DNA of 35,988 nt from an uncultured Anaerolineales bacterium (GCA_903825565.1 CAIKBD010000136.1:1-35988), one strand, 5' to 3'. Counted from the first letter of the stretch, positions 27,934 to 35,371 are shown. The notes: generated by a model from the letters alone, not told the origin. A program made the numbers and translations.

Positions 27934-28695
27934 ATGTGGTGGTTGATTTTCGGTTTACTGATTGTGATTGGCGTGTGGCTGTACTTCAAGCCCGCGTGGG
28001 CGCCGCAACCGACCCAGGTACAAGGCGAGCTGGCTAAAAGCGTGCGACTCGTCGGCGACCGCGCGGGCACGATGTACGCGGGGCTGGGCGGCTGGCTCAA
28101 ATTGCGCCGCGACAAATCGCAACTCGTGACGCAGTTTCAAACCTGGGCGGCAACCGATACGCTCAATCAAGCGGCGGCGAATGCGGAACTGGCGGGAACG
28201 GCGGCAGAACTCAAGACCTGGCTCGCCACGTTGTCGGACAAGGAATTGAAAATGTTTTGCGACAAGGTCGCGCATTTCACTGCCGCGCTGGGTTTCGACC
28301 TGGCTTGGTTGTGGGACGACCAACTGCGCGGACAAGCCGAACTGAAACGCGCGCTTGAAGAAGCGGTGGCGTTGTACTGCATCACCGTTTGGCGCGCGCA
28401 ACGCGTGCAAGATGAAGTGCGCGCATTCGTCGCCTGGGACCGTTGGCAGGCGCATCCCAACAAGCATCGCGCGTTGGGACAAAAAATGTACACCGCGCTC
28501 GTGCAGAACGGGATGATTATGATGGACGTGGAAATGTACACCGCGTCGGACAAGGCGCGCTGGGCGCAGATGAACCGCTCAATCAAAGAAGTGGCGCGCG
28601 CCAATCCCGAAGCGGTGAGCGCGATTGTGCGCGGGATGGTGTTCGCGCATCCGCAACCGCCCGCCGCGCCGAGTGATACGTCGGCGCAGGCGTAA
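27934..28695 (+). CDS. Membrane-anchored protein of unknown function
   Basis: N-terminal TM WWLIFGLLIVIGVWLYF then helical soluble domain; RBS AAGGAGG. Confidence 0.8.
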   Translation: MWWLIFGLLIVIGVWLYFKPAWAPQPTQVQGELAKSVRLVGDRAGTMYAGLGGWLKLRRDKSQLVTQFQTWAATDTLNQAAANAELAGTAAELKTWLATLSDKELKMFCDKVAHFTAALGFDLAWLWDDQLRGQAELKRALEEAVALYCITVWRAQRVQDEVRAFVAWDRWQAHPNKHRALGQKMYTALVQNGMIMMDVEMYTASDKARWAQMNRSIKEVARANPEAVSAIVRGMVFAHPQPPAAPSDTSAQA

Positions 28696-28714
28696 TGGAA
28701 AGCGAGCGCCGAAA

Positions 28715-28897
28715 ATGAAAACCAGGAAATTTTGGCGAACGTCGCGGCGCGTGATTGCGCGGATGTGTGCGCGCGCTGGCTTGAGTGTGCGCGCGCACAT
28801 CCGAATCGGCAAATCGCAAACGGAATGCACGAAATGTCAGAGGGGTTTCCAGACCTGCTTTTTGCCAATGGGCGATCTTTTTGTAGCAATGTGCTAA
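28715..28897 (+). CDS. Leader-family small protein 2 (divergent, N-terminally extended): LSVRAHIRIG + TECTKCQRGFQTCF
   Basis: MKTRKFWRTSRRVIARMCARAGLSVRAHIRIGKSQTECTKCQRGFQTCFLPMGDLFVAMC*; motif in frame, weak RBS. Confidence 0.5.
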   Translation: MKTRKFWRTSRRVIARMCARAGLSVRAHIRIGKSQTECTKCQRGFQTCFLPMGDLFVAMC

Positions 28898-28927
28898 TCG
28901 CTCGTGGGATACGATGGAGCATAAAAA

Positions 28928-29155
28928 ATGAAACGTCAACCAACTAGACCATCCAATCGCGCTGGAATTGCCGTGCGAACCCAGGTGCGCGCGGGCGAAC
29001 GCCTCGACCTGAGCAACGCGCAACCCGAAATCAATTTGTTTGACCGCACGATGTTTGTAGTTTTGGACGCGCTCCAAAAACCGACGAACGCGGTGTACGA
29101 CTGGGTGTGCGCGCCCAATCGAAAGGAGTCCAATGAAAATTCGTTCGGGCGTTAA
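28928..29155 (+). CDS. Leader-family small protein 3: IAVRTQVRAG + unknown core
   Basis: MKRQPTRPSNRAGIAVRTQVRAGERLDLSNAQPEINLFDRTMFVV... Confidence 0.7.
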   Translation: MKRQPTRPSNRAGIAVRTQVRAGERLDLSNAQPEINLFDRTMFVVLDALQKPTNAVYDWVCAPNRKESNENSFGR

Positions 29156-29306
29156 GGTGGGACAAGGGCTGGGTGATTGGGTGGCAAAGGTGTGTCAAGT
29201 GACGGGCGTGACCGCAAGCGCGCAAAAGTACACCCAGGTCACGGGCAAAGCGTGCGGGTGCGAAAAACGCCAAGCGATTCTCAATCGCCTCGCGCCGTCT
29301 GCCTAG
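29133..29306 (+). CDS. Leader-family small protein 4: MKIRSGVKVG + 47-aa core
   Basis: MKIRSGVKVGQGLGDWVAKVCQVTGVTASAQKYTQVTGKACGCEKRQAILNRLAPSA*; GAAAGGAGT RBS; below the track length cutoff. Confidence 0.7.
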   Translation: MKIRSGVKVGQGLGDWVAKVCQVTGVTASAQKYTQVTGKACGCEKRQAILNRLAPSA

Positions 29307-29315
29307 ATGAACCCA

Positions 29316-29363
29316 AGTGCCGCGCGCTAATCAATCCGCGTCATGCCGATGGCGCGCGGCACT
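29316..29363 (+). repeat. Intergenic hairpin AGTGCCGCGCGC ... GCGCGCGGCACT (perfect 12-bp stem)
   Basis: Arms 29316-29327 and 29352-29363. Confidence 0.8.
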
Positions 29364-29393
29364 CGTTCCGAATCCAACCAGGAGAATTGAAAA

Positions 29394-29585
29394 ATGAAAT
29401 AGCAAAAAACAGAACGGCAACTGCGTGTGCGAACGCAGGTCAATGCGGGAGGGATAGGATTGGACTACTGCGAGCAGTTCGTCGGAAAATCCAAGTGTTA
29501 TTGTGAATGGCTTATCCGAGACAACCAAGCAGGAGTGAACAAGAGCACTAATCAATCGGAATACGACAAATGTTTGAAGAGTTAG
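29394..29585 (+). pseudogene. Leader-family member with in-frame amber at codon 3: MK*QKTERQLRVRTQVNAG + GIGLDYCEQFVGKSKCYCEWLIRDNQ...YDKCLKS
   Basis: Codon-by-codon alignment with 31746 (ATG AAA AAG CAA... vs ATG AAA TAG CAA...) and intact downstream frame. Confidence 0.65.
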
Positions 29586-29609
29586 AGACTTTGTAAAGGA
29601 GCAACGCAA

Positions 29610-29837
29610 ATGAAAAAACAATTACAGGTACGAACGCGCGTGCAAGCCGGCTGGGAAGACAAGATCAAGGGTTGCAGTTTCTGGGAAACCACCGGCGATG
29701 ATGGCGTGACGCGCCTCAAAGGTCAATGCCTTGATCTGCAAGGGCGCGTGAAAGAGACCGCCATCGCATTTCCGACCAGTTATGCCGGGATTGTTCTGAA
29801 TTGCGACGGACAACTGACCCTGGGCGGATGCGGTTAA
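29610..29837 (+). CDS. Leader-family small protein 5: LQVRTRVQAG + CVNH (cyanovirin-N homology)-like domain
   Basis: KGCSFWETTGDDGVTRLKGQCLDLQGRVKETAIAFPTSYAGIVLNCDGQLTLGG matches the CVNH pattern C..L.G.C....G......I.......I.NCDG.L. Confidence 0.75.
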   Translation: MKKQLQVRTRVQAGWEDKIKGCSFWETTGDDGVTRLKGQCLDLQGRVKETAIAFPTSYAGIVLNCDGQLTLGGCG

Positions 29838-29912
29838 ATCCCGGGCGCGCCAATTCTAAAACCAGGAGATGCCATGACCTAAACTCATTTTACATTCAAC
29901 GCATTTACATCC

Positions 29913-29934
29913 GCGCGCATCGTGGGATGCGCGC
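29913..29934 (+). repeat. Hairpin GCGCGCATC-GTGG-GATGCGCGC
   Basis: Perfect 9-bp stem, 4-nt loop. Confidence 0.85.
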
Positions 29935-29969
29935 AAAAACCAATTCACAACCAAAAGGAGAAACTGAAC

Positions 29970-30161
29970 ATGCGAATTCGAACCAACCTCAAAGCGGGCA
30001 TCCGTGGCACGTATGTGGTGCAAGCCGGCGACACACTGGTCTCCATCAGCAAAAAATATTACAAGGGCAATGCCAAACGCTGGAAAGACATTTGTAACAC
30101 CAATCGCCTCGTCGATTGCAACAAGATCAAACCCGGTCAATCGCTCGTGATTCCCGACTAG
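29970..30161 (+). CDS. Leader-family small protein 6: MRIRTNLKAG + LysM domain
   Basis: TYVVQAGDTLVSISKKYYKGNAKRWKDICNTNRLVDCNKIKPGQSLVIPD*. Confidence 0.9.
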   Translation: MRIRTNLKAGIRGTYVVQAGDTLVSISKKYYKGNAKRWKDICNTNRLVDCNKIKPGQSLVIPD

Positions 30162-30178
30162 GTGAAATGCGATGTGGC

Positions 30179-30208
30179 GATGCGGCGTCTGACGCTGGGC
30201 GCGGCATC
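30179..30208 (+). repeat. Intergenic hairpin GATGCGGCGT...GCGCGGCATC (10-bp stem, one mismatch)
   Basis: Homologous to 30475-30504. Confidence 0.65.
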
Positions 30209-30236
30209 CCATCGAACAAAACCCAGGAGCAATGAA

Positions 30237-30457
30237 ATGAAAAAGCAAACGACGAAAAAACAAATCCGCGTGCGCGCACAAATCCGCGCGGGATTCCCAT
30301 CACCATCAAAGGGACCATTCAAGCTGCCGTTTCCCTGAGCAAAATCAGTACCAAGTTTTACGGGACGCCGAACAAGTGGATGAAATTGTGCACGGCGAAT
30401 AACCTGCCGGATTGCAACAAGATCTATGCTGGCAAATCGCTCGTGATTCCCGACTAG
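30237..30457 (+). pseudogene. Leader-family LysM paralogue disrupted by a frameshift just after the leader
   Basis: Frame 0: MKKQTTKKQIRVRAQIRAGFPSPSKGPFKLPFP*; shifted frame: IPITIKGTIQAAVSLSKISTKFYGTPNKWMKLCTANNLPDCNKIYAGKSLVIPD*. Confidence 0.8.
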
Positions 30458-30474
30458 TTGAAATGCGGTGTGGA

Positions 30475-30504
30475 GATGCCGCGTCCGACGCTGGGCGCGG
30501 CATC
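30475..30504 (+). repeat. Intergenic hairpin GATGCCGCGT...GCGCGGCATC (10-bp stem, one G-U)
   Basis: Arms 30475-30484/30495-30504. Confidence 0.8.
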
Positions 30505-30532
30505 CCATCGAACAAAACCAAGGAGCAATGAA

Positions 30533-30697
30533 ATGAAAAAGTCAACGATGAAAAAACAAATCCGCGTGCAGACCCAGGTGCGCGCAGGACTCGAAAACAC
30601 CTGTGAGCGGTGCAAACAGATGTGTCCGTCCAATCATGGGATACGCGCGATGTGCATCGAGCGGTGTAAGCAATTGTATTGCCAGGACGCTGGATAA
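30533..30697 (+). CDS. Leader-family Cys-rich small protein 8
   Basis: MKKSTMKKQIRVQTQVRAGLENTCERCKQMCPSNHGIRAMCIERCKQLYCQDAG*; AAGGAG RBS. Confidence 0.8.
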   Translation: MKKSTMKKQIRVQTQVRAGLENTCERCKQMCPSNHGIRAMCIERCKQLYCQDAG

Positions 30698-30732
30698 TGC
30701 GCGGTGCACAATCAAAACAAGGAGCAATAAAA

Positions 30733-30879
30733 ATGAAAAAACCAACGACGAAAAAACAAATTCGCGTGCGCGCGCAAATCCGCGCGGGCAAGTGGCAGTT
30801 CTGCAAAGCGCTCAAATGCAACACCGTAGAAAAGGGCGGCGCGCCGAACACGTGCCAAGCGGTCGAGTGCGTCAACTAG
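30733..30879 (+). CDS. Leader-family Cys-rich small protein 9
   Basis: MKKPTTKKQIRVRAQIRAGKWQFCKALKCNTVEKGGAPNTCQAVECVN*; AAGGAG RBS. Confidence 0.8.
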   Translation: MKKPTTKKQIRVRAQIRAGKWQFCKALKCNTVEKGGAPNTCQAVECVN

Positions 30880-30885
30880 TCGAAC

Positions 30886-30926
30886 GTGCCGCGTGTTTTA
30901 TGCAGATGTTGTGAAACGCGCGGCGC
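30886..30926 (+). repeat. Intergenic hairpin GTGCCGCGTGTTTT ... GAAACGCGCGGCGC (14-bp stem with G-U pairs)
   Basis: Arms 30886-30899/30913-30926. Confidence 0.8.
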
Positions 30927-30955
30927 AGATTCAAAAAAATCAAGGAGATGAAACA

Positions 30956-31120
30956 ATGGAAGACAAAATCAAAATCGAAATGACCCCAACGAAAGAAACG
31001 CCGGAGCGTCCTGTTGAAACGAGTGCGCCGCGCGCTGGGTTGCGCGTCCGCGCACAGGTGCATGTGGGTCATGGAGAAGATGCGTCCGATTGGCGCAACA
31101 AAGTTTGGCTTTGGCGTTGA
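30956..31120 (+). CDS. Leader-family small protein 10: LRVRAQVHVG + short core
   Basis: MEDKIKIEMTPTKETPERPVETSAPRAGLRVRAQVHVGHGEDASDWRNKVWLWR*. Confidence 0.7.
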   Translation: MEDKIKIEMTPTKETPERPVETSAPRAGLRVRAQVHVGHGEDASDWRNKVWLWR

Positions 31121-31170
31121 GTGGAACCCGAAGACGAAAACGTAATGGCGTTGTACCCCCACTAGGCGTG

Positions 31171-31227
31171 CGGCGCGCCGAACACGTGCCAAGCGGTTGA
31201 GTGCGTCAACTAATCGGACGCGCCGCG
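31171..31227 (+). repeat. Leaderless duplicate of the 3' end of the 30733 gene plus following hairpin arm (…GAPNTCQAVECVN*)
   Basis: Nearly identical to 30837-30893 at a constant 334-bp offset. Confidence 0.85.
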
Positions 31228-31259
31228 CATCGCACCGGAGAAAATGCGATGCGCGGCGC
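31220..31259 (+). repeat. Intergenic hairpin GCGCCGCGCATCGCA-CCGGAGAAAA-TGCGATGCGCGGCGC (perfect 15-bp stem)
   Basis: Arms 31220-31234/31245-31259. Confidence 0.9.
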
Positions 31260-31287
31260 AGATTCAAAAAAAATCAGGAGATGAAAA

Positions 31288-31665
31288 ATGGAAAAAGCGA
31301 GTTTCTGGCGACGGTTGTTCGCCTATTGTCTGGACAATATCATCATCGGCGTGGTCTGGGGCGGCTTGACCATGTTCCTGGAAATGGACCCGCTCGTTGA
31401 AAATCTCATCGTGCTGATCATCACGGCGGTGTACTTTATCGTCTTTTGGGCAACCAACGGACAACCGCTGGGTCATCGCGCGCTGGGCATCAAGGTCGTG
31501 ATGTTGGATGGTTCCCCACTAACGTATGGCAAAGCGATTTTGCGTTTCATCGGCTATTGCCTGTGCGATGCGTTGCTCGGCATCGGCTATCTGTGGGTGA
31601 TTTTCGACAAGAACAAACAGGGCTGGCACGACAAGATTGCCGGCACGATTGTCGTCAAAGCGTAA
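31288..31665 (+). CDS. RDD family membrane protein
   Basis: FWRRLFAYCLDNIIIG...GQPLGHRALGIKVVMLDGSPLTYGKAILRFIGY...DKNKQGWHDKIAGTIVVKA. Confidence 0.92.
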   Translation: MEKASFWRRLFAYCLDNIIIGVVWGGLTMFLEMDPLVENLIVLIITAVYFIVFWATNGQPLGHRALGIKVVMLDGSPLTYGKAILRFIGYCLCDALLGIGYLWVIFDKNKQGWHDKIAGTIVVKA

Positions 31666-31676
31666 CCCGTTCATGT

Positions 31677-31715
31677 TGCCGCGCGTCTCGCGTAGACGCC
31701 CGCGAGCGCGCGGCA
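31677..31715 (+). repeat. Intergenic long hairpin TGCCGCGCG-t-CTCGCG ... CGCGAG-CGCGCGGCA (9+6 bp)
   Basis: Arms 31677-31692/31701-31715 with one bulged T. Confidence 0.85.
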
Positions 31716-31745
31716 CAATTTCAAAAATAACAAAGAGAAGTGAAA

Positions 31746-31907
31746 ATGAAAAAGCAAACGATGAAAAAACAATTGCGTGTGCAAACCCAGGTGCGCGCCG
31801 GTGCAGACCGATGCGAAATTTGTAAACTGAGTTGCCTGTTCGAGCCGAGGGATGAAAACCGCGAGCGTTGCAACAACAGTTGTAATCAAACGGCATGTCG
31901 CAAATAA
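31746..31907 (+). CDS. Leader-family Cys-rich small protein 11
   Basis: MKKQTMKKQLRVQTQVRAGADRCEICKLSCLFEPRDENRERCNNSCNQTACRK*. Confidence 0.8.
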   Translation: MKKQTMKKQLRVQTQVRAGADRCEICKLSCLFEPRDENRERCNNSCNQTACRK

Positions 31908-31970
31908 CAAGCTCCGCCTGTTTTTAGGGTGTGGCAAGAAAAGCCGAAAGCAAAATAAAGAGTAGCCCAA

Positions 31971-32114
31971 ATGAAAACACCAACCGCCAAAAAACAATTA
32001 CGTGTGCAAACCCAGATACGCGCAGGTGTGACACGCGCCGAATGCATTAAAAAATGTCCACGACACGAAGCCACTCTATTCAAAGCGTGCCAAGCCAAGT
32101 GTCCGAGCGTGTAA
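31971..32114 (+). CDS. Leader-family twin-CxxxC small protein 12
   Basis: MKTPTAKKQLRVQTQIRAGVTRAECIKKCPRHEATLFKACQAKCPSV*. Confidence 0.8.
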   Translation: MKTPTAKKQLRVQTQIRAGVTRAECIKKCPRHEATLFKACQAKCPSV

Positions 32115-32152
32115 AAAAATTGTGCTTGAACTTTCAAAATCCAGGGTAAAAA

Positions 32153-35086
32153 ATGAAACCGTCTCTAATCCTGTGGCTGGGCATACTGATATTGCTGTCT
32201 GCACTGTTAATGCTCGGCGTTGACACCACGTTGGCGCAAACCTCGAATGAAGCGATGCTGTGCTTTCTCCGCAACGGCGAGGTCGCGTGCATCCATCGCC
32301 CACTAAATGTTTCCGGCAATCTATCCACCCGCCTGCAAACGACCTTGCAAGCGTTGGTCGCTGGTCCCACGCCAACGGAACGCGCCGCCGGTTTGTCGTC
32401 GGCGATTCCGGCGGGCGCGACGCTCGCCCAGGTCAACGTCGGCGGCGTCGGCGTCAACGTCATGCTGGTCCTGCCCGAAACATTTTTGCGCCAGACGCTC
32501 AATGCGTCCATCTCCGATCAGCTCGTCGCGCAAATCGTTCAGACGGTTTATCCGTTTCGCGCCGAGTTGCGAACGGCGGCGGGCATTCGCGCAGGCGCGG
32601 TGAATGATCGGCTCATCGTTCACGTGCTCGTCCAAGACCCCTGGGATGCCGCGCATCCATTCCGCGACCTGGCTTTATATTTGAACGAAAATCCAATCGT
32701 GCGTAAAGGGAGCGTGGCGATACCCAGGTCGCCGGCTCGCGCAACCTCGTCGCTCGCCGGCAAAGCGATCTATCTCAGCGCGGGGCACGGCTATTACTGG
32801 CATGCGGGTTATGCCAAGTGGCTCACGCAACGACCGGTCTGGGACGACCTGGTGGAAGATTTCAATAATGCCGAAGTGGTCAACCAATATCTCATTCCGT
32901 ACCTCCGCAATGCCGGCGCAGATGTGTTCACCGTCCGCGAACGCGACATGAACACGACTGAAATCACGGCAACACTCACCTCGCCCGGTTATGCGGAAAC
33001 CGGAACCTGGGTGAATGGAACCGATCCCATTACCAAATCAACCTTGCTCTTTCCCTGGCATTACGCCAGCACGAATGCAACCGCAACCGCCACGGCGACC
33101 TGGATAATTACGCCCACGCAAACCGCGCGCTATACACTTTATGCCTGGTACGTGGATGGCGCGAATCGCGCGCCCGACGCGCGCTATCGCATCGAATCGG
33201 CGAGCGGCGTGGTTGACTTGCAGGTAGACCAAACGGTTCACGGCATGACCTGGCGTCCGATTGGCGTGGTGGCGTTGTATGCCAATCAGCCCGTCCGCAT
33301 CACGCTGTCGAATGTTTCGGCGGTGGCGGGGCGCGTGGTCACGGCAGGCGCGGTCCGCATCGGCGGCGGCATGGGCAGTATCCTGGGAAGCACGAGTCCG
33401 ACGACGAGTGGGCGTCCGCGTTATGAAGAAGCGTCGCGGTACTGGGCACAGTTCCAAGGTGCGCCCACCTCGGTTTATCATCCTGGGGCGGCGAGCGATG
33501 TGACGGACGATGTGGGCACGCGCCCGCGCTATGCCGAGTGGGAACATCCGGCGGGCGAAGATGCCTTGTTCCTTTCCTGGCACACGAACGGATCGAGCAA
33601 TCACAATTCGCAAGGCACGGAATCGTACATTTACGACGGCACGCTGGGCGGCATGTGGTCGCCCGGTTCAGATTACTTGCAATACTATTTGCACACGTCG
33701 CTGGTCAATAGCATTCGGAGCGCCTGGGATCCATCCTGGGTTGATCGCGGCATGTTAGCCGCCAACTTTGGCGAAGTGCGTCCGCTCAGCACCATGCCCG
33801 GCGTGTTGATGGAAATTGCGTACCACGATAATCGCGCTGAAGCGAACGCGCTGGTTGATCCGCGCTTTGCCCAAATCACGGCGCGCGCGATGTATCAGGG
33901 CATCGTGCGTTATTTCGCCGGCCGCGATCAAACGACGCCGATCTTTTTACCCGAACCGCCCGCCGGGTTTGCCGTGCGTACTAGCGTCCCAGGTCAGGCG
34001 ACCTTGACCTGGGATGCATCGCCGACCGACGGCGATGGTCCGCTCGGCGATGCCGCTACGAGTTATCGCGTGTACACCAGCCCCGATGGTTTTGCGTGGG
34101 ATGCGGGCGTGAGTGTAGCCACCCAGGTTTACACCGTGACCGGATTGACCGCCGGTCAAATAATTTTTGCGCGCGTCACCGGCGTCAATGCCGGCGGCGA
34201 ATCCCTGCCCTCGTACACGTTGGCGGCGCGCGTCCCGACATCGGGCAATCCAGCCATTTTGTTGGTCGAAGGATACACGCGCAATGATCGCAGTAACGCC
34301 ACTTGGCAAAACGATGGCATTAGCGTCGGCGACACGATCACGACCGGACCCAGCTTGCGACTGTACGCGGATCGCACCAATCGGCAAGATTATGCGATTC
34401 AACATGGCTTGGCGATTACGCGCGCGTTCGACAGTGCGACGCGCAATATGGTGAGCAATGGCAGTGTGAGTTTGAATCGTTACGCGGTGGTGGCGTGGAT
34501 GGCGGGCGAAGAGAGTTCCTCGTCCGAGTCTATTCCGATTGGCGCGGGACCGCTGGCGTTGACCGACGTGGAGCAATCCTTGCTTGCCAATTTTGTGGCG
34601 CGCGGCGGGTCGCTCTTGATGAGTGGTTCGGAAATTGGGCGCGACCTGGTGATGCAAAACCAGGGCGCGGCGTTTTATCGTGACACGCTCAAGGCATTTT
34701 ATCAGGGGAGTGATGCGATGAAACTCAATCCGCCCGATCCCTATCCCAACAAATTGTATCCAGTGCCCGGTGGAATTTTCGCGGGCATGGGCATATTCTA
34801 TTTTGATAATGGGACGCACGAAATCTACAACGCCGACCGCGTAGATTATTTTCTGCCCCTGCCCGAGGACCGTCGTGCGCGTTCGGCGTTGACGTATCAA
34901 GCCGCGATTGGTAGCGCCGCGTTGACCTGGAATTCGGGCGTGTGCGCGCGCGTGGTCTACCTGGCTTTTCCCATCGAGACGATTTATCCAGCCGAGACGC
35001 GCGCCGAGGTCATGCGCCGCGCGCTCGATTTTCTGTCGCCGTGCCAGCAATCCTGGGTCGAGTACTTGCCGTTGATTCGGCGATAG
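32153..35086 (+). CDS. Secreted N-acetylmuramoyl-L-alanine amidase (GerMN-like, Amidase_3, inserted golvesin-like domain, FN3)
   Basis: Signal peptide; GKAIYLSAGHGYYWHAGY...LFLSWHTNGSSNHNSQGTESYIYDG...GVLMEIAYHDNRAEANAL; FN3 APPAGFAVRTSVPGQATLTWDASP-like. Confidence 0.85.
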   Translation: MKPSLILWLGILILLSALLMLGVDTTLAQTSNEAMLCFLRNGEVACIHRPLNVSGNLSTRLQTTLQALVAGPTPTERAAGLSSAIPAGATLAQVNVGGVGVNVMLVLPETFLRQTLNASISDQLVAQIVQTVYPFRAELRTAAGIRAGAVNDRLIVHVLVQDPWDAAHPFRDLALYLNENPIVRKGSVAIPRSPARATSSLAGKAIYLSAGHGYYWHAGYAKWLTQRPVWDDLVEDFNNAEVVNQYLIPYLRNAGADVFTVRERDMNTTEITATLTSPGYAETGTWVNGTDPITKSTLLFPWHYASTNATATATATWIITPTQTARYTLYAWYVDGANRAPDARYRIESASGVVDLQVDQTVHGMTWRPIGVVALYANQPVRITLSNVSAVAGRVVTAGAVRIGGGMGSILGSTSPTTSGRPRYEEASRYWAQFQGAPTSVYHPGAASDVTDDVGTRPRYAEWEHPAGEDALFLSWHTNGSSNHNSQGTESYIYDGTLGGMWSPGSDYLQYYLHTSLVNSIRSAWDPSWVDRGMLAANFGEVRPLSTMPGVLMEIAYHDNRAEANALVDPRFAQITARAMYQGIVRYFAGRDQTTPIFLPEPPAGFAVRTSVPGQATLTWDASPTDGDGPLGDAATSYRVYTSPDGFAWDAGVSVATQVYTVTGLTAGQIIFARVTGVNAGGESLPSYTLAARVPTSGNPAILLVEGYTRNDRSNATWQNDGISVGDTITTGPSLRLYADRTNRQDYAIQHGLAITRAFDSATRNMVSNGSVSLNRYAVVAWMAGEESSSSESIPIGAGPLALTDVEQSLLANFVARGGSLLMSGSEIGRDLVMQNQGAAFYRDTLKAFYQGSDAMKLNPPDPYPNKLYPVPGGIFAGMGIFYFDNGTHEIYNADRVDYFLPLPEDRRARSALTYQAAIGSAALTWNSGVCARVVYLAFPIETIYPAETRAEVMRRALDFLSPCQQSWVEYLPLIRR

Positions 35087-35113
35087 ATATTTTCAAAACA
35101 AGGAGAAGCGAAA

Positions 35114-35296
35114 ATGAAAAAACAATTGCGTGTGCGAAGCCAGGTGCGCGCGGGATTCCGCAATAGCAACGGCGAGACCAATGCGAAAACACAACAGGCG
35201 ATCAAACTAGGAGCGTGTCAATCAGCGTGCCAAAACAGGGGTTTCGTCCGGAACTCGGACGCATGGAACACGTGTGTGAACACGTGTGTCGGATAA
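35114..35296 (+). CDS. Leader-family twin-CxxxC small protein 13
   Basis: MKKQLRVRSQVRAGFRNSNGETNAKTQQAIKLGACQSACQNRGFVRNSDAWNTCVNTCVG*. Confidence 0.85.
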   Translation: MKKQLRVRSQVRAGFRNSNGETNAKTQQAIKLGACQSACQNRGFVRNSDAWNTCVNTCVG

Positions 35297-35304
35297 TCGG
35301 ACGA

Positions 35305-35340
35305 GCCGCGCATCGCATCGGAGACGATGTGGTGTGCGGT
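35305..35340 (+). repeat. Intergenic hairpin GCCGCGCATCGCA-TCGGAGACGA-TGTGGTGTGCGGT (13 bp including four G-U)
   Basis: Homologue of 31220-31259 with all changes pairing-compatible. Confidence 0.8.
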
Positions 35341-35371
35341 GCATATTCAAACAAATCAAGGAGATGAAACA

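Noticed and set aside
28583-29077. Minus-strand ORFs over the array (several)
   Set aside because: Their apparent 'conserved' segments (e.g. RARICARTRICFFVV) are reverse-frame images of the plus-strand leader repeats.
29394-29402. Pyrrolysine/selenocysteine recoding at TAG
   Set aside because: Codon 3 is AAG/Lys-equivalent in paralogues and no recoding machinery is visible; a simple nonsense mutation is more economical.
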